In this document: piece by piece, positions 33,017 to 45,000 of the stretch
Position numbering within the stretch: position 1 is the first letter of the stretch
Layout of the letters: each line of letters starts with the position of its first letter
NCBI GenBank assembly: GCA_021029095.1
Contig: JAJOHG010000013.1
Span: 310,001-374,000 of the forward strand
Length of the DNA stretch: 64,000 nt
Origin: Phellopilus nigrolimitatus
Lineage: Eukaryota; Basidiomycota; Agaricomycetes; Hymenochaetales; Hymenochaetaceae
Reading direction: 5' to 3'
Program-made: the position numbers and the translations under genes
The notes under the pieces: model-generated
What the model was told of the DNA's origin: nothing
The model's input: only the letters and a program-made list of their open reading frames with translations
The model's database searches: none

Positions 33017-33028
33017 GTAACCGGTTAC
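33017..33028. promoter_or_regulatory. 12-bp perfect palindrome GTAACCGGTTAC
   Basis: The sequence equals its own reverse complement and is followed directly by a second ACCGGT half-site. It lies in the middle of the bHLH/Red1-like divergent promoter, a position that suits a dimeric regulator. Confidence 0.6.
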
Positions 33029-33055
33029 CGGTCCTAAACTTGGAGTTCTCGCTTG

Positions 33056-33111
33056 AGGGCCGGCGTACGTAGGCACGCTTTAGGGCCGGCACTGTATCTC
33101 TTCAGGGCCGG
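33056..33111 (+). repeat. Three direct copies of AGGGCCGG
   Basis: Exact copies at 33056-33063, 33082-33089 and 33104-33111, spaced 26 and 22 bp apart (start to start). They lie 190-250 bp upstream of the Red1-like start codon and downstream of the palindrome. Regular spacing suggests repeated binding of one factor. Confidence 0.7.
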
Positions 33112-33301
33112 TGAGCGCATACCCTTGTCACCTTCAAAGTTTCTCTTGCAGGACTTGTAGTCAGCATCTTCGTTCTCATCACCACGATCATCCCCTTCAC
33201 CGTCAGTCCCAACGCTGACGACACTGGCAACTACTCGCGGCCCTTTACGCTCTGCAGCTTGACGTTTTTTTTTTCTTACTTAAACTTTGCTTCGGGTTTT
33301 T

Positions 33302-36300
33302 ATGTTGGTCTCCCCAGCTATGGCGCAAGACATCAAACCTATCCAGTCAGTAGTCCAGGTGGCATCGAAGCCTCCCGATGACTCCTTGACAGCGCATGCT
33401 CTTCCGCCAGACCAACCGCCAGCCCCTGAAGACTCAGCAGCTGATGCTGTCTCCTCGCTGCGTGCTCTTGCTCTGTCAACAATGCGGGTTAAGCGGCGTA
33501 AAGCGCCCGAAGCTTCGCAATCTGTGCCCGTCAAGCCCCTGCCGACTCGTCCTGTCCCTGTCCCTCCTACTCCCAGCGCAGTTATTCTAGACTATGGGAG
33601 CGAAGATACTCAGAAGGGGGAAGATGCCACCACCGCATCTGTTCCAATAAATACAAATAGCAACGGCTCACCGTCTGGTGAGCCCTTGCGAGGCGCTGGT
33701 GACAGGGAAATCAGAGAGGAAGGTGAGATCAGTGACGAGGATGAGGAAAACTCTCCTGGCCCTCCGGCAGTTCGAGCCAACGGTCACGACTTTCCTTCCG
33801 AATCTCGAACACAGAAGTTTCCCGCACTGCAGACGACACCACTAGCGCCATCAATACCGCCGCCTATGGATCCTCAAGCAACGGCACGAACTAATTTAAC
33901 GGAACAGCACCAAGACGGGCCGTCCATTACGGAGCAGGAACGCAACCTTTGGAACGGGTGGGTACCCGATAAAGATCATGTTCGTCCAGGACTGCAATGT
34001 GAGTTGCTGTTGGAAATTGCGAATTGATCTTTTGACGCTAAATGATTCCAGTGAATATGGATCAGTTCAATATGGTCAAGGAGCTAATTTTGGATCTCTT
34101 GGGCTGGGGTGTTTCGCCAGAATATCTCGTCGACTGCGGTTTGACTCGCGAGGCTGTATATTATACTTTCACGGAGTTGAACTTAAGATTACCCAAAAAC
34201 CTCGATGTTACTGGGCTGATCCCGTTCCCTCCCCCTCTTGACATCGCTGCTGCGAGTAGTCTACAAGCGCAGTCACAAACGAATGCGCAGTCTTCCATGC
34301 CGCCTCCGTTGATTATTCCTCCTCGAACCGAGTCATCCCCTGTTGAAGCTCGCAGACAGTCGATGGGTCACCCTCTGCCGGCCAAACCTATCGGCCCAGT
34401 AGGAGGAACGCCTACTTCGCCGACAATGTCCGCAATTTCTTTGTCTCTTAGCAATGCCAATGAGCAGAGTTTGCTCGACATGGTGGAGGCTCAGAGAAAG
34501 CAGGAGTTGCAAGCGCGAAGGGAATTGATAGCGCGCAATGCTGTCCTTGCTTCGCGGAAAAAGAAAGTTGCGCAGGCTGTAAACGCGGAGCAAACTATTC
34601 TTTCGGAGCCGACGTCGAGTGCGGTTCCCAATACTTCAGCTACAAGTGCGTCCGTGGATGGTTCCTCCTCTGTCGCGCCCACGGAAGCGGTTGTGGATTT
34701 CTTGAATAGTGTTGTCTTTGAAAACGCTACTCCGCATCCGTCTCCCACAGCTGCACTTCCTAGGCCAAGGGCTCTCAGCGGCGGAGTTGCACTCGGCATT
34801 CCTCCAGTGTCTCCTGTTACGCCGGATGGGATGGACGTAGATACCGAAGGTATTCCCGGGTTTGGATCTCATCGACATCAGCAGCAGCATCATTCACTGC
34901 CACCGAAGCCCTTGTCGCCTCAAGAGTCGATCTTTCCAGCGCAGGGAACAGGGGGCAGAGAGTCGAGCATTGTCCCGACTTTCCTTCCTGGCCCGTCGGA
35001 AATGATGCACACGTCTACTTCTCGTGACTCATCTTTACTACCGGAGTCTGTTGCACCAATTCCTGAACGGCCGCCAACACGCAATGCTCGAACGCCAATT
35101 CCGAACGACTCAAATGCTCCAGCTCCGATTACCAATGGCAAGCGTGGAACAAAACGTCCCGTTGCTATGGATTTTGTTGATGTGGATTCTAGTGCACCAG
35201 GCTTAGCTCGATCTGCAACTTTTCCTATGTCATCAGGACCTCCACATATGCGCCGCAAAATTGGCAGCTTCGCGGGCCTGAATACGCACATTTCCCGGAG
35301 GTGTGTCATAGATGTCAGTGACAGCGAGGAAGAAGAGGAACCTGGTGGAGGTCGGAAAGGGAGTGGCGAAGAGGACACCAATATTCCGATTCAAAATGCT
35401 CCCCGAATGAATACAAACATGCTAGCTTCGGACCCGGTAATATCTCGTCCACCCAGCGTTATTGCGAATGGTGCGAATCCTGTGTCATCCGGAGTATTGA
35501 CGCCAGCGGCGTTGATGGAAAAAGAGGCGCAGATTAAACGTATAAAAGAGCAGATTGCGCAGAGGGAGCTACTGCGGTTAAGGAAACGTGCAGAGGTAAG
35601 TGAATTTGTTTTATGTGACTGTCCTTCGTTATGTGTTGTTTTCGTCGTCGGTTTGGAGGCGTTTTAGTATTGACTGGGCAATGGGCGTAGACATCGCGGA
35701 CACCGGCTGGGACGCCGCCATCATTCTCGTCAGGCTCAACGCTACCGATGTCGTTCTTGGTTACCTCTCGAGATATCCCGGGGACACCGACAGTACTTTC
35801 TGTTCCGATAAAACTAGAAGAGTTGGATTCCGTCCCATTGCCGACTTCAGAGGGAAACGGCGAAGTGCCCGATACGCGATCGGTATCGGAGTCAGTCTGC
35901 GATCAGGCAGACGAGGACCTGGTGATGCAGAATCTGATAGAGGCAGGTACGTCGCAACAATGCTATGGGGTTTGCTTTTTATCAAAGAAAAAAAAAAACT
36001 TTTCTTGATAGCCTCGGTTTCCGAATCAATTTTACCTACGCCTACTGGTTCTACCCCTTGGTTTCTTTTTCGCCATGCCCCTTGGCCAACTGACTGGATT
36101 CTCTATATTTTCAGACGTCAAGATGAACGCTCTCGAGCATTATAGCACCGGGGAATCTGGCGAGTCGTCTGTTGGGTGTCCTTTTAATTGATCTAATCTC
36201 AGTGGACGGTCTTGGTCCTCAGTTCTGACAGCTGAGGCGGTGCAAGAGCAAGTGGCAAGATAGTCGTTCCTTCATTCTACCCCAGTTACGGGTCTTGTTT

Positions 36301-37248
36301 AAGGTCTATCCTGACTGAGGTTCCTTTTTTCCGGTTTTCTTTTCTATTGGCTTGCGCATTTCAATCTACATGCGTTTTGGTTTGTAATGCCTTTCATTTT
36401 CATTTTGCTCTGTGTAAACAGAGTCCGTCGACGGCGACTCAAAATCAATCAGAAACAAGAGACGCTGTATTGACTATGCCGATGGACGTCGATTTGCATG
36501 CGTCATCGGCCCAGGTATGTCTTCTGAAGACGATCGTGTTTTGTGAAAAACTTTCCGCGACTCACTGCATTGGGGCGCGCAATTTCTTTTTAGACCATCG
36601 GAGTTGAACAGCGGCACCCATCGATGTTTACTACATACAGCTCTCCTTTTCATCCGTATCCTCTTCTTCGATCTCGCTCACGGGTTGTCTCAGACCTTGC
36701 GTTGGAAACTCACTTACTTTCTAATTCATCTTCCTCGTCCTTGTTTTCAAGCTCCAGCTCGGCTACCACCATAGGTCAGAAGACAGTGATTCCAGACCTT
36801 CGGCCTTTGAGGGTAGCTGTCATGGCGCGTGAGGCGAGCAGTGATCTCGGACGGCGAGTCTGCCAGTATGAAGTCCCTGGAGGTGGCGTGTGTAGAGATA
36901 AGACATGTACGGACATGCATTTAAGTGACCTCGATCCTGATGGTACGCACATTTCGCTCCTCTATCGTCGGTTTACTCACTGTATTCCCCTTCCACTCCC
37001 GCGGCGCATCTGCACCTTGTTCTTTCCATTATACAGATCACGAAACGGCTCGATATCTCATCGAGACGATGCCCGATGTCCTTCAAACATATGACGAATC
37101 GGAAATCGCTGATCAGCTCCTTCAAGCACGCCAAAAGAAAGTTTGCCATGTCAAGACCGCAAGTCAAGGTGGCTCGGCAACATCGACATGCTCGTTAGAA
37201 GAGACCGTCGCCGAGGCGATCTCAGCCCTCGTTGGATCGGGAAGCTGA
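33302..37248 (+). CDS. Red1/ZFC3H1-like zinc-finger protein (nuclear RNA surveillance)
   Basis: A large, mostly disordered protein of about 1068 residues. Exons: 33302-33998, 34052-35595, 35691-35946, about 36115-36170, 36422-36514, 36594-36942 and 37037-37248. Near the C terminus is the short zinc-finger block CQYEVPGGGVCRDKTCTDMH (Cys-x8-Cys-x5-Cys-x3-His), the zf-C3H1 type found in fission yeast Red1 and human ZFC3H1, which organise exosome-linked decay of nuclear RNAs. Upstream are an acidic patch (REEGEISDEDEE), a structured piece around MDQFNMVKELILDLLGWGV, and a coiled coil ending KEAQIKRIKEQIAQRELLRLRKRAE. The border of exons 4 and 5 is uncertain: donor 36171 with acceptor 36421, or donor 36176 with acceptor 36423, both keep frame. 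ATG 33320 is an alternative start. Confidence 0.82.
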
Positions 37249-39594
37249 AGGCCGCCTAACTCACATGGCAAGATACCCTCGACTTAAGGAGAGCAGCGTC
37301 TCGGTTTCCACAGATGCCTATGCTTCGCGTTGCGTGGCGACCAGTGGGTCGGGAGGAGACCGTTGTGGGATGAAGAGCGCCGAGATGCGCCAGCTGAAGG
37401 CTCAGTCGTTGACTGGCCTCAGGATTGTCGTCCGTGACCGACTGGCACCGACGAGTGACCAAGTTCCGTGTGTTCATGCTATGTTTCGTGTTTTCTTGAT
37501 TTGCGTTTTCTCTTTTCTTCTACTTTTTGATACTTGATCGCAAGCGCGCTTTGTGTCCCGGATGCAAATTTTCATGTACTCTTAGAAAGCAGCTGTTGAT
37601 GTCGTATGGGCATGATGTATCTATGTCTAATAAGCATTTTTTTTGTACTGGACGGACTGCGTGCGACTCATTGAACTCGAGAAACGAAAGGCTATTTACC
37701 GAATAGCTGTCTTGAAGTGAGCGAACCGATGTCACTTTACGCACGGTGCTTGCAGTTTGCCGAGTGCCTTTCCTCCGCTATCGTTGTGGCGACTGAATGG
37801 GAGCACAAACGTAACGACATGTATGAAAAATCAATGTATCATTGTGTAATAACAGGGATTCTTTTATAACGAGCCTCGAAGACGTGGATGATGGTTCGAG
37901 AGATAGATACGTCTTACGAGATGCGCGAGTTTTCTTTGAAAGGAAAAGCCATCGAGTTTCCTAAACGCTTCTGCTGTGAAATGGAGCAGTGCCGATCCTA
38001 TATGCGGAGAAAGAAGAGGGACTTGAAGGTTTGTTTTTGCAGGTCTCTTCCATAACCGAATTCAAAAATCTAACTTTCCAGCGATCACCCCTTTTCCGGA
38101 TATTCTTACGTCTTGGTTGGTTCCTGAAAAAGGTGGCCTCCTAAATGCGGAGCCAAGCTCCGACCCCCTAATCGGGCTTTTCGGGAAGTTGGGCACAGCC
38201 TTCCGAGGACACACGCACGAATGTATTACCCGGGCTTCGCTTCGAAATGGAACTGCGCTCCGTCGGGAGCCGGGCGCCGAGGAGGAAGAAAAAAAAAGAA
38301 CAATAAACAAAGAGGGGTGTGTACGAAACAGGCGAAGAACTTTCCGTGTTGGGACGGGCGCAGCCCTAGAGCGGGCTTGTTTTCTGCGAGAGTGTGGACG
38401 CGCTGCTGCAAACGGCATCGGCGAAGGAGAGGGTTTGTTGTGTTGCTGCTTCGTGCTTGGAACGGAAGGACGCTGCTCGAATAGGGGAGGCGGGCCGCGT
38501 GTCATGCGGCGCGATAGCCGGAAATGGGCGCGCGAATTCGATGGTTCTCGCGCACGCCACCGGGTTCGTACGTAGATTGCGTTGCCATGGGAGGTGATGG
38601 CTGCGCGACCGCGAGGCGAAAGCGCAGCATCGGACGGAGAGAGGCAAAAGACGAAGGCGAAGAACGGCCGTCCGTGCAGGCGCCTGGGCCGCGCCCCGTG
38701 CAAGGGAAGGCCAATGCAGTTGGAAGGGGAGGGCGCTGGGGGGGAAGGTTTTGGAGGGCGGTGAGGAGGATGATGGAGGATGATAAGGATCTGGACGCGG
38801 ATAGGCGGTGGTTGTGCTGCGCAAGGCAGGAGGCCTTCCTATTTCCGCTGGCCGCCTGGACGGGCCATATGGAGCTGGGCACGTTCTGTCGAGAATGTCG
38901 GCTTGCTGCTTTCGTGCACCCCGGAACTCTATTGCCGGCGAGATCCGCCAGAAGCGACGCCATGGTCATGGAAGCAGTCCCGTCTGCCGCCCTCCTTCCG
39001 CTGCAAAGGGAAAGGGGGGGGAAAAAGAAAGGGAAAAGGAAAGAAAGAAAGAGAGAAAAAAAAGGAGACTGCGAGTGCAGCTGCCATCGCAGTCGCAAGG
39101 CTAGTCCGCGGACACAAGAGCAGTCTTTTTCCCTTTCGTTGCATTTCTACTTACGGGGAGAGAAGGACAATGCCGTCACCCAGAACGGGCGGCGTGGGAG
39201 CGGCTAGGCACCAAAATGGGAGCGCGTGATGCCAAGTGGGTAGCCGAGGGACGGGGATTGGCTGATGCGAGGAGTGGCGCTGGAACCCAAATTGGCCAAG
39301 GGGCTTCTTTGGGATGACCCTGACACCAGGCGCCAGCTTTTTCCCTTTTCGATTTATGGTTTATTTATTTATTCGCTTTCGTCGCTCTCTCTAAAAAGGG
39401 ACTTCGTTCAACCCACCTTCCAACTCCAGCTACTCCCCTTTCCGGCCAGTCCTCATCCCATAGTCGTCCTCGGCACGCTCCCGCTCGCCACAAGCCACCC
39501 CCCTCCCCGACGAGTCCCCGCCCGCCGCTCGCCGCCCCTCGCTCGACCCCCCGACGCCCCATCAGAGCGTCGTCATCCAGAGCGGGCCTGCTAC
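37249..39594. other. Long intergenic region upstream of MCM1
   Basis: About 2.3 kb. The left part (to about 38050) is AT-rich and carries the 3' end of the Red1-like gene. From about 38100 to 39250 the DNA is GC-rich with long overlapping open frames on both strands that have shadow-like, Arg/Pro-rich composition and no domain. A polypurine tract lies at 39007-39068, and a C/T-rich leader precedes the MCM1 start. I support no gene here. Confidence 0.5.
39007..39068 (+). repeat. Polypurine tract (G/A only)
   Basis: A run of about 62 bases made only of G and A, including eight G in a row, gaaa repeats and an A run. It lies about 530 bp upstream of the MCM1 start codon. Such tracts often sit in nucleosome-poor promoters; that role is inference. 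Confidence 0.75.
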
Positions 39595-40871
39595 ATGTCC
39601 ACCGACTCCGCGACCCCTACCACCCGCAAACGCACCCGCGCAGCTATGCAGGCCTCCACCGACCCCTCCGCGTCCGCCCAGCCACAACCCACCGCCGAGG
39701 ACGGCTTCATCGCAGACAACGACGCCGTCGACTCCGCCGGCGACGACGACGACGAGGACGGCGCGAAGCCCGCCGATAAGAAGGCCGGCCGCCGCAAAAT
39801 TAAGATCGAGTTCATCCAGGACAAGAGTCGGCGCCACATAACGTTCTCGAAAAGGAAGGCTGGTGAGTGTGTCGCGTCCTACGCTGCTTTTGGCCGTCGC
39901 ATGCCTGCCTGTTTCGACAACGTCGACGACGCGACGCGTCGCGTCGTCCGCGTCCCGTGCTCGGTCGTTCCCAATTTTTTCGACAATTTTTTTCGCACTT
40001 TAAAAAAATCCTTTCGCGACCAACCGTGTGAAAAATATGCGCTGACCCCAACACAACCACCTCAGGTATCATGAAGAAGGCATACGAGCTCTCGACGCTC
40101 ACCGGGACGCAGGTGCTCCTGCTCGTCGTTTCCGAGACCGGGCTCGTGTACACCTTCACCACCGCCAAGCTGCAGCCGCTCGTCACGCAGCCCGAGGGCA
40201 AGAACCTCATCCAGGCCTGCCTCAACGCGCCGCACGGCGCGCTCCCCTCCAACATGCCCGTCGGCGCGCCGCTCGGCCGCTCCGCGCCCCAGCAGATGCA
40301 GGCGCCCCCCGCGCAGCCCGGCGGCAGCCCCAGCCAGCCGCAGATGGCGAGCATGCAGGCCATGGGCGGCGCGCGCAACGTCCCCGGCGGGCTCTCCATC
40401 GGCGGCGCCCCGCCCGGCGGCGGCGGCGGCGGCGCGCCCGGCCAGGAGGACGACGCGGACGGCGACCGCGGCGACGACGTCGAGACCGAGGGCGAGAAGC
40501 GCGGCTCCGCGCGCCGCCGCACGTCCGCGTCCAAAAACGCCGGCGGCGGCGGCGGCGGCAGCGGGCGCAGCCCGACCTCGCCGAGCCCGCACCTCAACCT
40601 CCCGCCGGGCGCGGGTGCGCAGGCCGGCGCGCCGGGCATGCCGATGGGCGCGACGCCGTACTCGACGTCGGGCGCGCCCGCGCCCGGGAGCGCGGAGGGC
40701 GGGCACCCGCAGCCGGGCCCGCCCCAGGGCCAGATGTACCCCCACCCGGGCGTGCACCACCCCATGATGGGTGCGCCGCCGTACTACCAGCCGCCGCCTG
40801 GGATGGCCGGCGCGTGGGGACCCCCGGCTCCGCAGGGCGGGCCGCCCGCGGGGTATAGGAGGGGTGTATGA
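39595..40871 (+). CDS. MCM1: MADS-box transcription factor MCM1 (SRF type)
   Basis: A 357-residue nuclear factor in two exons (39595-39862 and 40066-40871), with the single 203-bp intron, long for this window, splitting the MADS box after SKRKAG. The MADS domain runs from about GRRKIKIEFIQDKSRRHITF (65-84) through IMKKAYELSTLTGTQVLLLV to the SAM extension YTFTTAKLQPLV. This is the SRF/Mcm1 class, which dimerises on CC(A/T)6GG boxes and works with partners in mating, cell-cycle and wall genes. The N-terminal flank is acidic (DDDDEDG). The C-terminal 230 residues are Gly/Pro/Gln-rich and encoded by extremely GC-rich DNA with CGG-type runs. Long minus-strand open frames across it are shadows of that composition. 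Confidence 0.95.
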
Positions 40872-42049
40872 GAAAAGGAGGATGTGGATGTTGGTTGGTG
40901 ATGTGTACATATGCTTTTCCCCCTTCCCTCCCTCTTCGCGCCTTCTGGATGGAGATATGTTTCGTTGTTGCGACATGACCCGCTCTCCATCGCCCTAAAG
41001 TTCCGTGTCGGTTTATCTTCCTTCGAGCCCTTCTTATTCGTCTCTATCGCTGCCCCGTATGTCGTATGTCGTATGCCGTGTGTCGTGACCCCGCTTTCCG
41101 CATACCGCCCGCCTCTTTCTTCTGTCTTCTGTTTTCTGTCTTCGAAGCTGTATCCAAATGGACGAGAAATGATACTCACCCTCTCGTTTCGAGTTCTGTT
41201 CTCTTTTTTTTTTCTTCGCACCCTCGTCTCCTATGTATTACTGCGGGCGTATTCCTGTCTCTGTACATGCCTTGTGCTTTCCGAAGTTTCCTTTGCACGG
41301 AATCAATCAATAGAACTGTGCCTTTCTTGAACACGTGAGTATGAGCAACGATGCTTTCTGCCATCTGTCAGCTGTCTGTCACTGACAGCTAATCCAGGTC
41401 CCTGAATTTATCAAGAAGTTCTGTCTACTGGGTATAATATTAGCAACTAGTATTCATATTTCTACAATGTGGGGGCTTGACCGAGTGTCTGCTGAGTCCT
41501 GCGCGCACGACATACTTTTAAGTTTTACCACCGGCCCCGCCCCAGTCCCCAACGCGACCTAAACGGAAGCACGGAACATAACAGGAAAGGACATGGGTTG
41601 ACATATCAGGCAAACGCATCGAAAGCAGCCAAAGGGATCGCCCGCGGGCGGTGCAGTTCGTGGCGTTTTATGGCATGGGGCCCGTGTGCACACGCTTGAC
41701 GTCGCCGCAATCGAAGCCCCGAAGCCGAGAGCCGAGCCTAAAAGCCTAACTTGCGGGTCGAGACACGCAGGCGGGGGCACTCGCCCAACATGGGAGGTGT
41801 GCGAAATCGGCCTAGGGCCCGTATAGGAAGGTGTATGCGGGGCGTGCGGGGGACGGTGCAGGGTGGGGTGGGGGTATAGATAGAGCAGATTCCGCTATAG
41901 CATAGATGATAAATAGTCCTCTTTCTGAGGGTGCGGGGCGGGGCTATATGCGGGGGGTGAGCTGGAAGGGATCGGCAGAGCATGAAAAAAGCGAAGAGTA
42001 GGAAAGAAAAGAAAAGAGGAGATGAGAAAAGCGAAGCTAGCTAGCCCCG
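40872..42049. other. Intergenic region between convergent genes
   Basis: About 1.2 kb between the MCM1 stop (+) and the methyltransferase stop (-). The first 450 bp are C/T-rich untranslated sequence. Around 41840-41960 there is a G-rich stretch with repeated ggtg and gggg runs. No coding exon is supported. Confidence 0.55.
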
Positions 42050-45000
42050 TCAGGAGCCCTTCACCCCGGTGAAAATCCTGATCGTCCTGCTGAGCCGCAC
42101 CGCGCCCGCGCCCGCAGCCGCGTCCGCTGCAACAGCAGGTCTGCTGCCATCGTGCGCTCCGCCATTCGCGCTCACCGGCGCGCCCTCGGCCCCCTGATCA
42201 AGAGCGTGGCCGGCATCCCAGGCCGCACACGCCGTGTCGAAGCTCTTCCGCTCGGCGCTGCGGCTCGGCGAGAAATTCGGCCTCAGGTGCAGATACTGCT
42301 CCATCGCGTCGCTGAGCGCGATGTTGTCGTGCATGTCCCTGTATTACGCGATGTGCAATGAATGAGGAACTGGCGTGCGGCGGGCAGGCGAGGGGGCGCG
42401 TTTTAGACTCACATTTCGAACCGGGACAGGCAGGCGTCGAAGTCTGCGCGCGTTATCTCCCGGATCATCTTCATCTGCACGTCCTCGTCGCCACCCGCTA
42501 AGGGATGCGGTTCCCGCGCGCGGTTCTGCGTCTTCACAGCGGCGTGCCTCGCCTGCTCTTCGAGCACCCAGTCCCACATCGCCTCTGCGCACGCCAGCGT
42601 GTCCACGACGCACGACGAGAGCATCATCGGGAGCGACTTCAGGTCGATCTCGAGCATCGCCTCGGGCGGCTCCGCGGGCGCCTGGGGCGGCGGCGCAGGC
42701 GGCTCGGCCGCCTCCGCGGAAAACGGGAGCGAGAGCGACGGGCGCGAGCCGTCCGAGGGCGTCGTCTCGGTCTCGTTCGACGTCCCGCTGCACACGGACT
42801 CCGGGTACGACGGGCGCGGCTTGATGCGCGGCGCCGGCAGCGCGGGTGCGCGGGCGTTGTCGATTATGATGTACGGCGAGGCCGCCTCGTCGCCCCGCGA
42901 AAGCGACCGTCGGCCCGAGTCCTTGCGGGGCACGCCTGACTTGGCGTGCACGATCGTGTTGTTCTGGAATTGGAGGATAGACGTCTCGTACAGGTCGTTG
43001 TCGAGGGTGGGGAGGAAAGGGTCGTCTTGTCCGTCGTCTGCGTCGGCATGGCCAAGCTCGTGACGCGTTTGAAGCCTCGGAGGGAACCCGAATACGATCG
43101 GGGCACAACTTTTCACGCCTATCATAGGAAGATCAGTCGAAAGGAACGCAGAAGAAATTGACGTTTGCAACCCACGTGAGAAATACATATCTAGTTGGGC
43201 ACCCAGTACTGAAAGCGGTGTTAGATTGATGAACCGCGCTTCATGCATCTCTTTGTATATTCTTTTAAGCAGCGAATGGTCTCGAGGATTCAGAGGTTGT
43301 CCCAGTGAAGGGTGATATAGCACCTTAGACATCCTCGCATCAGATGTTTTCCTCGCGGCCGGGCCAGTGTTGACGCCATCCCTAGCAGCGTCCGTTCCGT
43401 TTGACGATCCAGAGGTGTTCTTGCCCTTATTCACAGTCCCGGTTCTATTGACATTGCCCCCTGTTTCATCAAGTGTTAGCTCGTGCGAAGACCCGCCGAC
43501 ATGGGTCAACACGAAGCCGGAGTCCTGGGGCACAGCCCTAGCGGGGGGCGTCGACAATGTGGGTTTCTCAGCTCGTTCCTGGCTGTCCATCCTTCGAGAA
43601 TTCATACTTTCGCTGTGGCTATGACTGACTGGATCCATGTCCCGCGATTGGGTCGGATTACGATTTTGGCTCTTCCTTCGAAGAATCGCCGAGGACAGGG
43701 ATGGCGATGGGTCAGGAGGTGCATCAGCGCTCGATTGCTTTCCTGCACGAGCATTGGACAGACTACGTCTGCGCGTTTCGGTTGCTTTAGACTGAAAAGA
43801 TGAAGGAGCCGACGCGTCGAGGTGCTGCGGCGACATTCCTGAGCCCAGAATGGCCCCACTTCCCTCTCTCTTCGGCATTCGCGATCCAGTCATAGAGGCT
43901 GGCACGTCCTCACCATTCTTCGCTTTAGACGCACCCCAATGACTCTGCACCTGACCAAGCTCGCTCGTCGAGGCACTCGCCTGCGGCATCCCCGCTACAC
44001 CTCTGTCTGCATCTAGCAGCCGCGCGTGGAACTCTCCTGGCTCTGATTTTTTCTTCGAATGGCCGTAGCTCGGGGACGACATCGAAGAGCGCGACACCGG
44101 AGATGCTCGCGACTGGGAAGCCGCGGACGTCGATGACAAGCTTGTGGACACCGAAAGGAGGTTCACAGAGGACGAGGAAGCGTCTGAACTGGCGGAATCG
44201 GCTTCGACCACGCGAGGGTCGGGCATGGTCCCAGGGAAATGCAGGTCTTCATCAAGAATCTGTTCGAGCGTAAGTACGAAAAGTAGCAGATACGATGCGG
44301 AAGCTTACCTCGATTACTCCGCCTGGCTTCATTACTCGGAGAATTTCCTGATATTCTGAGATTAGTGATCATGCATGGTCAAGTGAGCAACGCGGGCGAA
44401 TTACATCGAATAGAACGTTAATCTGCATTATGACCAGTTAGTCGCTTCAAGCGCTCTCAACAGGGACGTGAATACTTACCTTGTCTTCGGGAACCGCTCG
44501 AAATACTCTCTTTAAGAACCTGCAAATACAGCCGAATGAACAAGAGAGGCCCAAACAGTCTTGAAAGACGTACACAAAGTCAAATTCGTTCTCGGGAAAT
44601 GGCAATCTATGCAAACTGGACCAAAGGAGTTAGTTTGTAATTCGAACTTGACCACCTAATTTCATTTGTCTCACAAGTTCGCCTGAACCCACGACACACG
44701 ATTAGCGAGGTCACTCGGGCCCACGCGCGTGAGATCTGGATGGAGCGGTACAATATCGAGTCCTGAGAGGTAAAGCGTTTAACTGAGCCAGAGTCCTGAA
44801 TTTCCTATTTCCAACCAACACACGGACCAGTAAAGTGAGTTTGCTGATGGCCACAAAGACGCGAATTAGCACAGGGCAATGGCGAGTAAAATCAAAACGT
44901 TCAGTACCTTCCATACTTGTGCAGCGTGTAAAATCCACGCTCCGCTCCCTTCAACATGGTACACCGTCAGCGGACTCGCCCTCTAATAATTGATACCAAA

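Larger units (their letters stand above)
32929..33301. promoter_or_regulatory. Divergent promoter, bHLH / Red1-like gene
   Basis: A compact 373-bp region between two start codons facing apart. It contains a perfect 12-bp palindrome (33017-33028) and three direct copies of an 8-mer (33056-33111). These look like protein-binding sites, but no factor can be named. Confidence 0.55.

Noticed and set aside
38062..39229. Several open frames over 140 codons on both strands upstream of MCM1
   Set aside because: They overlap each other in many frames, have low-complexity Arg/Ser/Pro-rich products and no splice or motif support.
39812..40976. Long minus-strand open frames of 317 and 304 codons across MCM1
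   Set aside because: They lie opposite the GC-rich second exon of MCM1, are made almost only of Ala, Arg, Gly and Pro, and have no domain; they are shadows of base composition.
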